From Phycisphaeraceae bacterium (GTDB lineage: Bacteria; Planctomycetota; Phycisphaerae; Phycisphaerales; UBA1924): a DNA stretch of 64,000 nt. Of the stretch, positions 51,568 through 60,326 are shown piece after piece. Every line of letters begins with the position of its first letter. Position 1 is the first letter of the stretch. The stretch spans positions 923,661 through 987,660 of the forward strand of contig JAHBXD010000001.1 in NCBI GenBank assembly GCA_019636695.1, written 5' to 3'. The notes beneath the pieces were generated by a model. That model searched no databases. It had not been told where the DNA came from and saw only the letters and a list, made by a program, of their open reading frames with translations. The translations under genes and the position numbers were made by a program.

Positions 51568-53912
51568 CGTGACTCCGTCGGCTTGCGCATGTTGCAGGTC
51601 TGGCACAGCCGGTGATCCCGGTAGTATTCCTGAAGGTGTCCGTACTCGGGGCCTCGCCAGATCTCCATGAGCGGCTTGTCGATCACGTTCCCGAACTCGC
51701 CAAGTGTTCGGCGGAGCGCGTCGGGTGCGCAGCAGGGGTTGAACCGGCCCTCGGCGCTGACCCACGCCTCCTCGCCAAGGAAGGGGCATGGGCCACCGGG
51801 AGCAATGTCGTCACGGGCATCGGGATCAAGCGGATGGATGTTCTCCAACAGCACGCGCTCCTTGTTCGGCAGCAGGTGCGTTGCGGCCGCCTCGTAGGTG
51901 AGAGCGACGATTTCGTTCCATCGCTCGATCGACTCGCGGGACCGCCGCATCGACAGCCCCTCGATCTGAGAGAAGTGGACCCAGAGATGGTGGCCCTTGA
52001 CCCGGTCCACGCCGAGCGACGCCGCGATCTTCACGAGGTCGGGTAACTCGGCCACGTTGGATGCGAGGAATGTGGTCTGAAAGGTGACCCGGCAGTAGTT
52101 GCCTCCGCTCGCCGCGTGAGCATCCCGCACACAGATGAACTCGCGGACATTCGCCAGAATCTGCTCCAGTCTCGTCCCGATCATCACGCTTTCCTGCGTC
52201 GCCGCCGTGGCGCCGTTGATCGAGATCTTGACGTCGGAGCAGATGGGCACCAGCCGCTCGGCCCAGTTGCGAGCGCCGCGCTTCGGGAACGTGCCGTTGG
52301 TGGTCAGGTTCATCCGCACGCCGAACTCGCGGCACAGGTCGATGAACTCGTCGAAGTGCTCGTACAGGAGCGGTTCGCCCATGGTGCTGGGAATGACCTC
52401 CCGTAGCCGCGTCCCCTTGCAGCTCTCTAGCACTTGCCTCACCAGCCCGATGTCCATGCGCCGCCGAGGTCTCCCGGCCGCGCGGCGCGCCAACTGGAGC
52501 GTACTGTGCGGGGAGTGTTCCTCGCACATGACGCACCGGAGGTTGCAGTCGTCGGGGTTCGTGTCGAACGTGATGCGCCAGGGGCCGGGCTTGGGTTCGA
52601 GTTCAACGGACGGCCGGGCGTTCATGACGCGGCGGTAGACAGCCTCCACGCCCAACACGTGGTCGCGCACCGAGGGAACATCGCCGCCTGGGGAGAGGAG
52701 ATAGCCGCGACGGCCAAGGCGCTTGGCGAGTGCAGGATCGTCCACCATGCGCTGCATCTGCTCCGCCATCGAGCGCCGGTCACGGTGCCGGAACAGCAGA
52801 CCATTCACCTCATGACGGACGTACTCGGCCATGCCCCCCACATCCGCCGTGACGACCGGAACGCGAGCCTGCTGTGCCTCGTGAATCACGAGGGGAGAGT
52901 TCTCCGTCCAGATCGAGGGCACCACGATGGCGTCGACCCGATCGAACACGTCGGGCACGATGCGCTCATTCTGATACTCGCCCATCCACTCGACACGCTC
53001 GCCTGCGCGGTTGGGCAGACTCGCCGCGATCCGTCGCATCGACGAGGTGTAGGGTTCTCGTGGGCGGCCCCAGATGCGCAGTCTCGGCTCTCCTCGCAAG
53101 TGCCCGAAGGCATCCAGCAGGTGGTGAATCCCCTTTGCCGGAATGTGGGTCCCGATGTACCCGAGAACACGGCTCGCTTCCGGGTGACGTTGACGACCAG
53201 CCAAGCGAGCAAGGTCAAACCCGTAGTCGAGGTAGATCAGCTTCTCGCGGGGGATGCCGAACTCGTCTCGGTAGCGCGCCATCAAGTAGCGGGAGGGAGC
53301 GATGAACGCATCCACGAGGTGTGCCATCGCTCGCACATTCCTCATCCGATCGCTAACCCAAGCCGTCCAGCGGTCGCTGTCGGCCTGATGGAGCTCGGGG
53401 CCTCCGGAGAAGTAGAGCGAGTAGCACTTCTCGGCGCACTTCCGGTCGTCCTGGCCGTCGCACAGGGGAAACGGCTCCTGGCCAGACTCGGCAACACGCT
53501 GGATGAACTGCCCGCGCGGACACATCAACCAGAAGTCGTGTAGGGTGTAGACGAGAGGCAGTCCCCGGTCATGGATCGTCCGCAGGAGCGTCGTGGACAG
53601 GTGCGAGACATGATTCACATGAACGACATCCGGCGGGAACTCGTCCAGGAGCCGTCGAAGCTCGGTGTCGATACCTTCGTAGCGGTAGCGGTCCCGGGAC
53701 TCGGAGTTGTTGACGATGCGGAGGCGGACGCGGCGGTCTTCCGCGTCGGTCTCATCGCTCGTGGCGAACTGTGTCAGGAAGGGGTCCTCCTGTCTGGTGA
53801 AGACCCGTACCTCGTGCCGCGATGCGAGTTCGCGTGCCAGGGTCTGCGTGTAGACCTCCGAGCCCGCGTTATAGCGAGGCGGATAGCCGTGGATGACCAG
53901 GAGCACGCGCAT
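51564..53912 (-). CDS. GT4 glycosyltransferase fused to a radical SAM enzyme
   Basis: Residues 1-430 are a GT-B type family 4 glycosyltransferase: N-terminal IHGYPPRYNAGSEVYTQTLA, second Rossmann domain from VLGYIGTHIPAKGIHHLLDA, and the catalytic E-x7-E in TENSPLVIHEAQQ. A Cys cluster lies at 131-163 (CPRG, CDGQDDRKCAEKC). Residues about 445-782 are a radical SAM domain with the 4Fe-4S motif CNLRCVMC (Cys456, 460, 463) and a C-terminal SPASM-like set of cysteines (GPCPFLGEE, FNPCCAPD, CQTCNMRK) that may hold auxiliary clusters. Total length is 782 residues. It heads the three-gene cassette; the stop overlaps the next ATG. No substrate peptide is evident nearby. Confidence 0.88.
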   Translation of the reverse strand: MRVLLVIHGYPPRYNAGSEVYTQTLARELASRHEVRVFTRQEDPFLTQFATSDETDAEDRRVRLRIVNNSESRDRYRYEGIDTELRRLLDEFPPDVVHVNHVSHLSTTLLRTIHDRGLPLVYTLHDFWLMCPRGQFIQRVAESGQEPFPLCDGQDDRKCAEKCYSLYFSGGPELHQADSDRWTAWVSDRMRNVRAMAHLVDAFIAPSRYLMARYRDEFGIPREKLIYLDYGFDLARLAGRQRHPEASRVLGYIGTHIPAKGIHHLLDAFGHLRGEPRLRIWGRPREPYTSSMRRIAASLPNRAGERVEWMGEYQNERIVPDVFDRVDAIVVPSIWTENSPLVIHEAQQARVPVVTADVGGMAEYVRHEVNGLLFRHRDRRSMAEQMQRMVDDPALAKRLGRRGYLLSPGGDVPSVRDHVLGVEAVYRRVMNARPSVELEPKPGPWRITFDTNPDDCNLRCVMCEEHSPHSTLQLARRAAGRPRRRMDIGLVRQVLESCKGTRLREVIPSTMGEPLLYEHFDEFIDLCREFGVRMNLTTNGTFPKRGARNWAERLVPICSDVKISINGATAATQESVMIGTRLEQILANVREFICVRDAHAASGGNYCRVTFQTTFLASNVAELPDLVKIAASLGVDRVKGHHLWVHFSQIEGLSMRRSRESIERWNEIVALTYEAAATHLLPNKERVLLENIHPLDPDARDDIAPGGPCPFLGEEAWVSAEGRFNPCCAPDALRRTLGEFGNVIDKPLMEIWRGPEYGHLQEYYRDHRLCQTCNMRKPTESR

Positions 53913-54096
53913 CGGGGGGTCATTGTACTTGGCCGACCCCGGTAGGGCAGAAGCCCCCGCTCCGGCGGCATCGCACCGCGGGCGCCGACTCCTGCCCTCC
54001 GCATGGCCACAGCCGACACCGAACGGGTAAGCATCTCCGGTAGGAGCGCGCGATGTCACCGTGCCCACGCTGCGGACCAGATCGCGGTCGTGGAGT

Positions 54097-54828
54097 TCAT
54101 CCACCGGGAGGAATGGCCGCGGACTCGTCGGGCGCGCTGCCGAGGGCGTAGAACGCCTTGTCGAGCACGCGGAGCAGCGAGTTCTGGCACGGATCTGGCT
54201 CTGGCTGCGAGTCCCGATCCGCACGAATCAGTCGCTCCCTGTTGTGGGGCGCAAGCGATCCGATGATCTGGCTGAAGAAGGCGATCCAGCGCGGGTAGTC
54301 CTCTTGCCAGGGCAGGTCGCCCGTGCTCTGGGGCACGCGCGGCTCCATGCCTCGCGATCGCTGCAGGCGATTGATGGCGGCCCTGGCTCGGCTGTCCATG
54401 ATCGGGAAGTGGCAGCGCGTGGTCCAATGCAGGAACTTCGTGGCAAACGAGTAGGGACCGCCACTGCCGTCCGCATCGGTGAGACCCAGCGCGATCGGCA
54501 TGGCGATGCGCGCGGCCTCCACGACCCTTGCTGGCGATCTCTCTAGCACCGCGGGGTCCAACGAGCGGCAGACCTGTAGGACCTGGTCGGCGCCGCGGCG
54601 CAGTGTCTCGATGACCCGATCCACCAGCCCCTGCTTCCAGAACATCTGCGTCGCCCAGACGCCATTGATCAGCACGACTCGCTCGGCGATCGACGCCGCG
54701 TCGAGCGCGGCTTCGGGCGATGGGAAGTGCGTGTGCATGAGGCGGTCGGCGGCCCTGAACTCGGCGCTGCCGTTGCACCGCCGGATCGCCTCTTCCGCCT
54801 CGTCTAGATCGAGCAGGGGGGGTTCCAC
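54097..54828 (-). CDS. Cargo protein of unknown function, possibly OGG-fold
   Basis: A 243-residue soluble protein. The core contains LINGVWATQMFWKQGLVDRV and later SFATKFLHWTTRCHFPIMDS, a pattern recalling a family of phage and island proteins described as 8-oxoguanine-glycosylase-like in fold (SFASKxCHxxxPxxFPIYDS). I rely on memory for that family, so the link is tentative, and the catalytic Lys/Asp pair of active glycosylases is not obvious. The start is taken as GTG 54826-54828. The gene begins 19 bases from the truncated terminase frame on the other strand and lies 184 bases upstream of the GT4-radical SAM gene, with which it may be cotranscribed. Confidence 0.68.
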   Translation of the reverse strand: MEPPLLDLDEAEEAIRRCNGSAEFRAADRLMHTHFPSPEAALDAASIAERVVLINGVWATQMFWKQGLVDRVIETLRRGADQVLQVCRSLDPAVLERSPARVVEAARIAMPIALGLTDADGSGGPYSFATKFLHWTTRCHFPIMDSRARAAINRLQRSRGMEPRVPQSTGDLPWQEDYPRWIAFFSQIIGSLAPHNRERLIRADRDSQPEPDPCQNSLLRVLDKAFYALGSAPDESAAIPPGG

Positions 54829-54847
54829 TGTCCCCGAGCATAGACGA

Positions 54848-55813
54848 GTGGCAGTGGACGCCCGCCGGGACCACCGCCCGGTGCCCGAGGCGACGGCCCT
54901 CGACGAGGACTTGCTCACCGCCGACCAGATCTGCGCCAAACTCAGCGGCCACCAGCGGGGTGAAGTTCCGATCGGGGCGTCGGCGCTGACGATGTTCATC
55001 GACGTGCAGGCCAAGTGCCTCTTCTGGCTCGTGGCCGCGTGGGAGGAGGACTTCACCGGGTACGTCATCGATTACGGCACCGAGCCCGACCAGAAGGCGG
55101 CGTACTTCACGCTGCGCGACATGCGGCGAACGCTCGGTGCCGCGGCGCCGCGGGCCGGGCTCGAGGGCGCAATCTACGCCGGGCTGGAGCGACTGTGCGA
55201 GCGCACGCTCGGGCGCGAGTGGCGGCGCGACGACGGGGCGATGGTCCGCATCGACCGCTGCCTGATCGACGCTAACTGGGGGCAGTCGTCGGACGTGGTC
55301 TACCTGTTCTGCCGCCAGAGCGCCTTCAGCGGCGTGCTCCTGCCGAGCCACGGGCGTTATGTCGGCGCATCGAGCCTGCCGTTCAGCGAGTACAAGCGCA
55401 AGCGCGGCGACCGCGTCGGGCTGAACTGGCGCATCCCCGTCGTCACGGGCAAGCGAGCCGTTCGGCACGTCGTCTTCGACACCAACTACTGGAAGTCCTT
55501 CATCCAGGCGCGCCTGGCCGTGCCCATGGGCGACCCCGGCTCGCTCTCCCTCTTCGGCCACAAACCCGAGCGGCACCAACTCCTCGCGGAGCACCTGACG
55601 GCCGAGTACCGGGTCAAGACCCAGGGCCGCGGGCGCACCGTGGACGAGTGGAAGCTCCGCGTGGATGGCCTCGACAACCACTGGCTCGACTGCCTCGTGG
55701 GATCTGCGGTCGCGGCGTCGATGCAGGGGGCGGTGTTGTTTGGGACGGACCATAAGGCGCCGACCGGCCGGCCGCGACTGCGGTTGTCCGAACATCAGAG
55801 GGGGCGCCGCTGA
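54848..55813 (+). pseudogene. Truncated phage terminase large subunit (GpA family), C-terminal nuclease part only
   Basis: About 320 residues match the C-terminal half of GpA-type terminases: LTAFIDVQ-like strand (ALTMFIDVQAKCLFWLVAAW), DFTGYVIDYGTEPDQ, RCLIDANWGQSSDVVYLFCR, and the closing DNHWLDCLVGSAVAASMQG. Full-length GpA proteins have about 600 residues with an N-terminal ATPase (Walker A and B). No trace of that half is found upstream; the frame meets the 5' end of the oppositely oriented cargo gene instead. A GTG at 54848 could start a short product, so the nuclease may still be made, but the packaging motor is gone. Confidence 0.85.
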
Positions 55814-55998
55814 TGCCGCGCGTGAAGCAGAGCATCCCCACGCGAGAGGGCGAGCGGCTGGGGGTGGTCTGCCGGCACTGCGGCTGCGCGCACCACCGCG
55901 TCGTGTACCTCAAGCGCCTCCCCGGCGGGGTGCTGCTGCGCCGGCGCGAGTGCCGGCACTGCGGGCGCCGCTTCTCGACGCGCGAGCAGGCGTCGTGA
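55813..55998 (+). CDS. Small zinc-ribbon protein
   Basis: A 61-residue basic protein with two Cys pairs, CRHCGCAHH and CRHCGRRF, spaced like a zinc ribbon of the Ogr/Com or NrdR-like type. Such small phage proteins often sit between terminase and portal genes and may act as translational or transcriptional regulators. The ATG overlaps the terminase stop (TGATG), which shows that the phage operon order is original here. The 232 bases that follow (55999-56230) show no gene; they contain the direct repeat TTGCATC twice. Confidence 0.75.
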   Translation: MPRVKQSIPTREGERLGVVCRHCGCAHHRVVYLKRLPGGVLLRRRECRHCGRRFSTREQAS

Positions 55999-56230
55999 GC
56001 GGCGGAGACTGAACCATGCGCGCACGAATGCATAGCGCCGCTTTGCGGCCCGTTGCATCTGTTGCATCAACGCGGAGGTCTTCGCGCAGCACATTCGATA
56101 GATCGAACGAAGTTGTGCTGGTCAGTGCTCTCGGGCGCGTAAGTCGCCTCGTGATCGCGTAGGTTTCCAGTAGACGACGCGCGACAAGAGGCGCGGTCGT
56201 GCAGATGTAGACGAGCGACAGGCGCGAGCA

Positions 56231-56428
56231 ATGCCGGGCGAACTGGAACAGGCCATCAAGGACAACGCCGCGGGGCCGGCCAAGGCCTCGGTGGACGGCC
56301 AGTCGGTCGAGCAGCACGGCCTGCGCGAGCAGATCGAGGCCGACCGCTACCTGTCCGGCAAGGAGGCCACGCGCAAGAAGGGGCTGGGGGTCAAGCTCGT
56401 CAAGCTCGAACCGCCGGGGGCCGTGTGA
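56231..56428 (+). CDS. Small phage protein upstream of the portal gene
   Basis: A 65-residue charged protein (SVEQHGLREQIEADRYLSGK in its middle) of a type regularly found between terminase and portal genes in phages with GpA-type terminases. It occupies the slot of gpW-like head-completion proteins, but similarity to gpW is not evident and the function is unknown. The stop overlaps the portal start (GTGA). Confidence 0.72.
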   Translation: MPGELEQAIKDNAAGPAKASVDGQSVEQHGLREQIEADRYLSGKEATRKKGLGVKLVKLEPPGAV

Positions 56429-57921
56429 CCATGCTGAGCCGACTCTTCCCATCCCGGCGAACGAAGCCCGCTGAGGCGGCACGGACCCGGACGGTCGTGC
56501 CCGTCGTGCGGGCGAAGTTCGACTCGGCGCAGACCACGCCCGACAACCGGCGGCACTGGGCGCAGGCGGACGGCCTGGCCCCGAACGCCGCCGTCAACCC
56601 CGAGGTGCGGCGGATCCTGCGCAACCGCGCCCGCTACGAGGTCGCCAACAACTCCTACGCCAAGGGCATCGTCCTGACGCTGGCGAACGACACCGTCGGC
56701 ACGGGGCCGCGTCTCCAGATGCTCACCGCCAGCGGCGAGGCCAACCAGCGCATCGAGGATGTGTTCGAGGGCTGGGCGCGCGCGATCGACTTGGCGGGCA
56801 AGCTCCGCACGATGCGGATGTCCCGCGCGGAGAGCGGCGAGGCGTTCGCCGTCCTCACGAGCAACCCCGGCGTGGACTCGCCGGTGAAGCTCGACCTGCG
56901 GCTCATCGAGCCCGACCAGGTGACCAGCCCGCGCCCGCGCGTGCCGCGCCCCCCCACGACGGGCGAGGTTGACGGCATCGTCTTCGACGCTTTCGGCAAC
57001 CCGGTGGCCTACCACGTGCTCAAGCGGCACCCCGGCGACTCGATGTTCTGGCGCGACGGTGATCCTTTGGCGTTCGACGTGGTTCCCGCGGTGTCGATGG
57101 TCCACTACTTCCGCCCGGACCGGCCCGGGCAGTGGCGCGGCATCCCCGACATCACGCCGGCGCTGCCGCTGTTCGCGCAGCTGCGCCGCTACACGCTCGC
57201 GGTGATCGCGGCAGCGGAGACGGCGGCGGACTTCGCGGCGGTGCTCTACACGGAAGCCCCGGCCAACGGAGAGGCGGACCCGCTCGAACCGATGGACGAG
57301 GTCGCGCTGGAGAAGCGCCTGGCGACGGTGCTGCCCGGCGGGTGGAAGCTCGGGCAGATCCACGCCGAGCAGCCGGCGACGACCTACGCCGAGTTCAAGA
57401 AGGAGATCCTCAACGAGATCGCCCGGTGCCTGAACATGCCGTTCAACGTCGCGGCGGGCAACTCCTCGGGGTACAACTACGCCTCCGGCCGCCTCGACCA
57501 CCAGACGTACTTCAAGAGCATCCGCGTCGAGCAGCACCACCTGCGGGTGGCGGTGCTCGACCGCATTCTGCGCGCTTGGCTCGACGAGGCGGTGCTGGTT
57601 GAGGGCCTGCTGCCGCAGTCGATGCGCGAGATCAATGCTGCCGCACCGCACACCTGGTTCTGGGACGGTGTCGAGCACGTGGACCCGGCGAAGGAAGCCA
57701 GCGCTCAGGCGACTCGCCTCGCCAACCACACGACGACGCTGGCCGCGGAGTACGCGCGGCAGGGACGGGACTGGGAAGAGGAACTCCGCCAGCGCGCCAA
57801 GGAAGCGGCGCTCATGCAGCAGCTCGGGCTGACGCCGGCTCAGGCAGCGCCCGCAGCACCCGATGACAAGGACAACGACGATGCCGAGCAACGCACGGAC
57901 GCGGCCGCGCTCGCGGCCTGA
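56425..57921 (+). CDS. Phage portal protein, lambda family
   Basis: Forms the dodecameric ring through which DNA enters the head. The 498-residue protein matches lambda-type portals: RNRARYEVANNSYAKGIVLT near residue 72, RMSRAESGEAFAVLTSNPG at about 130, RPDRPGQWRGIPDITPALPL at about 230, and LNMPFNVAAGNSSGYNYASG near 345. The C-terminus is Ala/Asp-rich. The gene starts with GTG overlapping the preceding stop and ends inside the start region of the protease-capsid gene, as usual in a compact head operon. Sequence is intact. Confidence 0.95.
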   Translation: MTMLSRLFPSRRTKPAEAARTRTVVPVVRAKFDSAQTTPDNRRHWAQADGLAPNAAVNPEVRRILRNRARYEVANNSYAKGIVLTLANDTVGTGPRLQMLTASGEANQRIEDVFEGWARAIDLAGKLRTMRMSRAESGEAFAVLTSNPGVDSPVKLDLRLIEPDQVTSPRPRVPRPPTTGEVDGIVFDAFGNPVAYHVLKRHPGDSMFWRDGDPLAFDVVPAVSMVHYFRPDRPGQWRGIPDITPALPLFAQLRRYTLAVIAAAETAADFAAVLYTEAPANGEADPLEPMDEVALEKRLATVLPGGWKLGQIHAEQPATTYAEFKKEILNEIARCLNMPFNVAAGNSSGYNYASGRLDHQTYFKSIRVEQHHLRVAVLDRILRAWLDEAVLVEGLLPQSMREINAAAPHTWFWDGVEHVDPAKEASAQATRLANHTTTLAAEYARQGRDWEEELRQRAKEAALMQQLGLTPAQAAPAAPDDKDNDDAEQRTDAAALAA

Positions 57922-59893
57922 GAACACGAATGTGCCTTCGTCGCTGCGCCTCACGGCGACGGCGGAGATCGAAGTCGAGGCCGCCGCCGAGGGTGAGCGA
58001 GCTCTGCCGCGCTTCCGCATGGTGGCGTACACAGGCGGTGCCATGCGCATCGCCGCGTGGCGCTACCCGGTGGTCATCGACCTCGCCGGGCTTGAGATCC
58101 CCTCCCAATCGTGCCCCATCCGTTTCGGGCACGACCCGGCCGCGGGCGTGGGGCACACCGACGCCATCCGCGTCGAGGGCGGCCAGCTCATCGCCACCGG
58201 CACGATCTCGCGCGACACTGCCGCGGCGAAGGAGGTCGTCGCCTCGTCGAAGAACGGCTTCCCCTGGCAGGCTTCGGTGGGCGCGAGCGTGGACGAGTTC
58301 GAGTTCGTGCGCGAGAAGCAGAAGGCGACAGTCAACGGACGCGAGTTCGAGGGCCCCATCAACATCGTGCGCCGAGCGACGCTCGGCGAGATCAGCTTCG
58401 TGGACCTCGGCGCCGATGGCGGCACCAGCGCCAGCATCGCGGCGGGGAAGGAGAAGGCAGTCATGGACGACAACCAGGCGCCCGAGGGCGCTGACACCGA
58501 CGCCGGCACGGACGCCGGCGCCCCCGCCGCGACCCCCACGACCCCCACGAGTCCGCCGACGCCGACTCCCAGGGCCAGCGCCGAGGACGTGCGCGCCCAG
58601 GCGCTCGCCGAAACCGAGCGCATCGGCGCCATCCGCCGCGTGTGCGCCGGCCGCCACCTCGACGTCGAGGCCAAGGCAATCCGCGAGGGCTGGGACGCGA
58701 CGCGCTGTGAGCTGGAGGTCCTGCGGGCGAGCCGCCCGAAGGCCCCGGCCATCCACGCGCCCGATCACATGGCCACGCCGCAGATCCTGGAGGCTGCATG
58801 CTTCCTGACCGCGCGGCTGGACGGCGTCGAGAAGGCGTTCGACGACCAGACGCTGGAGGCCGCGACCAAGCGCTTCCGCGGCGGGATCGGGCTTCAGGAA
58901 CTGTTGCTCGAAGCCGCCTGGGCCAACGGGTACACCGGCCGCAACTTCCGCGACAGCCGGCAGGTGCTCCGGCACGCGTTCAACCCGCCGATCGAGGCCG
59001 GTTTCAGCGCCATCGACATCGGCGGCATCCTCTCCAACGTCGCCAACAAGTTCCTGCTCGAGGGCTTCTTCAGCGTCGAGCGGGCGTGGCGCAGTGTCAC
59101 CGCCGTCCGCAACGTCAGCGACTTCAAGACGGTCACGTCCTACCGCCTGGTCGGCAAGGACCAGTACGAGATCGTCGCCCCGGGCGGTGAGATCAAGCAC
59201 GGGACGCTGGGCGAGGAGCAGTACACCAACAAGGCCGACACCTACGCCCTGATGCTCGCCATCGACCGGCGCGACATCATCAACGACGACCTCGGCGCCA
59301 TCACGACCGTCCCGCGCAAGCTCGGCCGCGGCTCGGGCCTGAAGATCAACGACGTGTTCTGGACAACGTTCCTGAACAACGCTGCGTTCTTCACGGCGGG
59401 CAACAACAACTTCATCTCGGGCGCCGACACGGCGCTCTCGATCGACGGCCTGACCAAGGCCGAGGTCACGTTCATGGACCAGGTGGACTCCGATGGCAAG
59501 CCCATCGGGATCATGCCGGCGATCCTGCTCGTGCCCACGGCGCTGTCGGCCATCGGCACGCAGCTGTTCAAGAGCCTGGAGCTGCGCGACACGACGGCCA
59601 ACACGCGCTACCCCGTCTCCAACCCGCACCAGGGCAAGTTCCGCGTCGAGGTCAGCCGCTACCTCGGCAACTCGGTGTACGCCGGCAGCTCGACCAAGGC
59701 GTGGTACCTCCTCGCCGACCCGAGCGACCTGCCGGTCATCGAGGTGGCGTTCCTCAACGGGCAGGAGAGCCCGACGATCGAGACGGCGGAGGCGGACTTC
59801 AACCGCCTGGGCGTGCAGATGCGCGGGTACCACGACTTCGGCGTGAACCTCCAGGACCCGCGCGGCGGCGTGAAGGCCAAGGGCGAGGCGTGA
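57881..59893 (+). CDS. Fusion of prohead protease and major capsid protein
   Basis: A 670-residue polyprotein. Residues about 15-200 form a prohead protease-like domain (MRIAAWRYPVVIDLAGLEIP, IRFGHDPAAGVGHTDAIRV, ATLGEISFVDLGADGGTSAS). A Pro/Thr/Ala linker (about 205-235) and a helical delta-like segment (EDVRAQALAETERIGAIRRV) follow. Residues about 300-665 are a Mu gpT-like major head subunit (MLAIDRRDIINDDLGAITTV; GAFxxGxDxxLS-like FISGADTALSIDGLTK). Fusion of protease, scaffold and capsid in one gene is known in some phages. Start: ATG 57881 with AAGGA nine bases upstream; the gene overlaps the portal by 41 bases. Confidence 0.93.
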   Translation: MPSNARTRPRSRPENTNVPSSLRLTATAEIEVEAAAEGERALPRFRMVAYTGGAMRIAAWRYPVVIDLAGLEIPSQSCPIRFGHDPAAGVGHTDAIRVEGGQLIATGTISRDTAAAKEVVASSKNGFPWQASVGASVDEFEFVREKQKATVNGREFEGPINIVRRATLGEISFVDLGADGGTSASIAAGKEKAVMDDNQAPEGADTDAGTDAGAPAATPTTPTSPPTPTPRASAEDVRAQALAETERIGAIRRVCAGRHLDVEAKAIREGWDATRCELEVLRASRPKAPAIHAPDHMATPQILEAACFLTARLDGVEKAFDDQTLEAATKRFRGGIGLQELLLEAAWANGYTGRNFRDSRQVLRHAFNPPIEAGFSAIDIGGILSNVANKFLLEGFFSVERAWRSVTAVRNVSDFKTVTSYRLVGKDQYEIVAPGGEIKHGTLGEEQYTNKADTYALMLAIDRRDIINDDLGAITTVPRKLGRGSGLKINDVFWTTFLNNAAFFTAGNNNFISGADTALSIDGLTKAEVTFMDQVDSDGKPIGIMPAILLVPTALSAIGTQLFKSLELRDTTANTRYPVSNPHQGKFRVEVSRYLGNSVYAGSSTKAWYLLADPSDLPVIEVAFLNGQESPTIETAEADFNRLGVQMRGYHDFGVNLQDPRGGVKAKGEA

Positions 59894-59953
59894 ATGGAAC
59901 TCGACAACGGTGGCATCGGCATCGGCGAGCCCGCACCACCACAGGAGCAGACC

Positions 59954-60292
59954 ATGACGGCGACGTTCATCCATGAAGGGGCATCGATCGACTACACGCC
60001 GGGCGCGGACGTGGACGCCGGCGCGGTGGTCGTGCAGGGCGAACTGTTCGGCGTGGCGGTGCGGGCGATCCCCGCCAACACGCTCGGGGCGCTCGCGGTC
60101 GAGGGGGTCTTCGACTTCCCCAAGGGCACGGGCGGCGGGTCGGCGATCGCGGCCGGCGCGAAGCTGTACTGGAACGCGCTCGGCCAGGTCGCCACGACCG
60201 ATGACGCTGCGGGCGTGAACAAGGCCATCGGCAAGGCGGTGCTGGCGGCGGCCGACGCGGACGCCACCGTCCGCGCGCGACTCTCGCAGTGA
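59954..60292 (+). CDS. DUF2190 family protein (capsid decoration)
   Basis: A 112-residue beta-rich protein with the DUF2190 pattern: early FIHEGASIDYTPGADVDAGA, VVQGELFGVAVRAIPANTLG, and AIAAGAKLYWNALGQVATT. In phages these are small head-decoration or stabilising proteins that coat the capsid. ATG 59954 has AGGAG six bases upstream. A second member follows directly, so the pair probably arose by duplication. Confidence 0.88.
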   Translation: MTATFIHEGASIDYTPGADVDAGAVVVQGELFGVAVRAIPANTLGALAVEGVFDFPKGTGGGSAIAAGAKLYWNALGQVATTDDAAGVNKAIGKAVLAAADADATVRARLSQ

Positions 60293-60326
60293 CGGATCAC
60301 GGGCACGCACCCACGAGGAGCAACGC

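Noticed and set aside
54052..54150. Tiny plus-strand frame starting MSPCPRCGPDRG with a ribosome-site-like AGGAG
   Set aside because: Only 32 codons, antisense to the end of a cargo gene, and the single CPRC pair does not make a zinc ribbon.
54056..55795. Long minus-strand frame opposite the terminase fragment
   Set aside because: Its sequence is the antisense of the conserved terminase nuclease domain; only the different frame 54097-54828 next to it looks like a protein.
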